Of a DNA stretch of 5,587 bases, positions 4,887 to 5,587 are shown piece after piece. Position numbers and translations under genes: made by a program. The notes under the pieces were generated by a model. The model was not told the origin of the DNA, made no database searches, and saw nothing but the letters and a program-made list of their open reading frames with translations. This stretch comes from Planctomycetota bacterium (GTDB lineage: Bacteria > Planctomycetota > MHYJ01 > JACQXL01 > JAVHLO01): the NCBI GenBank assembly GCA_031082105.1, contig JAVHLO010000064.1, positions 6,450-12,036 of the forward strand, in the 5' to 3' direction. Positions within the stretch are counted from its first letter, which is position 1. Each line of letters begins with the position of its first letter.

Positions 4887-4938
4887 GCTCCTTTGCGACG
4901 TGTCCGGCCATGCGTTGAAGGAGATGCCGCTCGAGTTC

Positions 4939-4989
4939 GTAGTGACGCCGTAAGGCGTTGTCCAATCGAGCGCCTGACGGCGCCACTAC
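4939..4989. repeat. 51-nt REP/MITE-like hairpin
   Basis: Three nested stems: GTAGTG/CACTAC (4939-4944 with 4984-4989), CGCCG/CGGCG (4946-4950 with 4978-4982) and AGGCG/CGCCT (4953-4957 with 4971-4975). They are separated by a single A/C mismatch and a 2x2 internal loop (TA/GA), with a 13-nt terminal loop, giving 16 base pairs in all. It is likely a mobile or dispersed intergenic repeat; a role at the 3' end of the upstream transcript is also possible. Confidence 0.7.
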
Positions 4990-4995
4990 AGACTG

Positions 4996-5009
4996 TCGGC
5001 GTTCGCCGA
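4996..5009 (-). terminator. Short stem-loop after the NTF2-like gene
   Basis: TCGGC (4996-5000) and GCCGA (5005-5009) flank a GTTC tetraloop, 20 nt past the stop at 5030 on the minus strand. There is no T-tract, so termination is uncertain. It could work together with the 4939-4989 hairpin directly downstream. Confidence 0.35.
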
Positions 5010-5029
5010 AGGTTCGAGAATAATGCGGG

Positions 5030-5587
5030 CTAGTATCTCGACTCGAAACTCATCCGCCAGCTTCCATCCTCTTTGACGAAGCGGATGGTCTCCTTCACCT
5101 TCGTCGTCCACAGAAGCTCGCTGACGCGTATCTCCCATTTCCACTCGACCGCGCCGCCGGATTCCGACTTAGATGTGATCTTGTACTTGCTGTCCTTCAC
5201 GCTGTCGCGATACCTGACAATGACATTCGAGGCCTCGCTCTCGTCGGCATCCATCACCTCGCGAAGCTGCGCGACGTAGCACGTTATGAGGTTTGTCTCG
5301 TTGCGGTCGACCACCGCTTTGCACCAGGCGGCGAAAGCCTCATCCGGGGTCTTGTAGACCGGCAGCGTCGGGGTCGGCGGGATGACCGGATCCGCGATGG
5401 GCGTCACGTCCTGCGGGAAGTTCCCCGTTGCCCTGTCGATGCTTACTACCTCCGACACGTAGTCGTTCACCTTGAGATAGAGGACGAGCGGTGCGTTCAG
5501 GTCGTCGAGGATCAGCATGTTCCCGGCGCGACCGAGCCGCACGTCGAGAGCCGGCACGTTGTACTTCTTGCTGTTGATTATGATCGC
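5030..5587 (-). CDS. Hypothetical protein with NTF2-like C-terminal domain, 5' end outside window
   Basis: The frame runs open to the last base (reading AIIINSKKYN before the GTG at 5557), so the start is almost certainly beyond the window; 185 residues are visible. The first about 50 residues form a strand-rich segment including GNMLILDDLNAPLVLYLKV. A Pro-rich linker (IADPVIPPTPTLPVYKTP) follows. The last about 105 residues have the NTF2/SnoaL-like pattern: helix DEAFAAWCKAVVDRNETNLI, then long strands ending in TIRFVKEDGSWRMSFESRY, much like lipoprotein-type DUF4878 domains. Such domains are small cone-shaped folds that often bind ligands or serve as extracytoplasmic modules. No specific function can be given, and localisation cannot be judged without the N-terminus. 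Domain assignment is by pattern only. Confidence 0.75.
   Translation of the reverse strand, partial: AIIINSKKYNVPALDVRLGRAGNMLILDDLNAPLVLYLKVNDYVSEVVSIDRATGNFPQDVTPIADPVIPPTPTLPVYKTPDEAFAAWCKAVVDRNETNLITCYVAQLREVMDADESEASNVIVRYRDSVKDSKYKITSKSESGGAVEWKWEIRVSELLWTTKVKETIRFVKEDGSWRMSFESRY

Noticed and set aside
4186..4953. 255-codon plus-strand open frame opposite the split-barrel gene
   Set aside because: It is the mirror of a gene with a clear Shine-Dalgarno and family pattern, and it also reads through two repeat regions.

Overview
The window is a GC-rich bacterial segment in which every supportable gene lies on the minus strand, so transcription runs from high to low coordinates. No gene here fixes the taxon. 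Shine-Dalgarno sites are clear at several starts (GGAGG, GAGGAT, AAGGGGGTGA). The spacers are packed with short-period repeats and hairpins of a kind familiar from environmental genomes, including PVC-type bacteria (Planctomycetes, Verrucomicrobia, Lentisphaerae, Kiritimatiellae); that affiliation is a weak inference.

Layout in the direction of transcription. (1) 5587-5030: 3' part of an unrecognised protein with an NTF2-like C-terminal domain, cut by the window edge. (2) 5029-4771: a 259-bp spacer rich in perfect and near-perfect hairpins that look like REP/MITE-type dispersed repeats. (3) 4770-4345: a small pyridoxamine-phosphate-oxidase-like flavin split-barrel protein with a textbook ribosome binding site. 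(4) 4344-4121: a spacer holding a 9-bp-period repeat array in inverted orientation. (5) 4120-3443: an NAD(P)H-dependent flavoprotein with a compact four-cysteine motif like iron-sulfur flavoproteins. (6) 3372-3310: a 20-residue Cys/Lys micropeptide ORF with an almost perfect Shine-Dalgarno. (7) 3309-2875: 435 bp without a credible gene, opening with a 69-nt stem-loop. (8) 2874-2722: a 29-codon single-membrane-helix ORF whose UGA is followed in the same frame by ATG and 19 more codons, read either as two abutting micro-ORFs or as one 50-residue readthrough (possibly selenocysteine) protein. (9) 2624-1974: a two-helix membrane protein resembling AmaP, the Asp23 membrane anchor. (10) 1977-1201: QueE, 7-carboxy-7-deazaguanine synthase, overlapping the previous gene by ATGA. 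(11) 1092-16: a rhomboid-fold membrane protein that keeps the catalytic serine motif but has lost the catalytic histidine and both oxyanion residues.

The AmaP-like gene and queE look translationally coupled, and the 2874-2722 micro-ORF(s) probably belong to the same transcript. The other genes are separated by structured spacers and may be independent units. The items most worth following up are the UGA/ATG micro-ORF, the Cys/Lys micropeptide, and the apparent pseudo-rhomboid.
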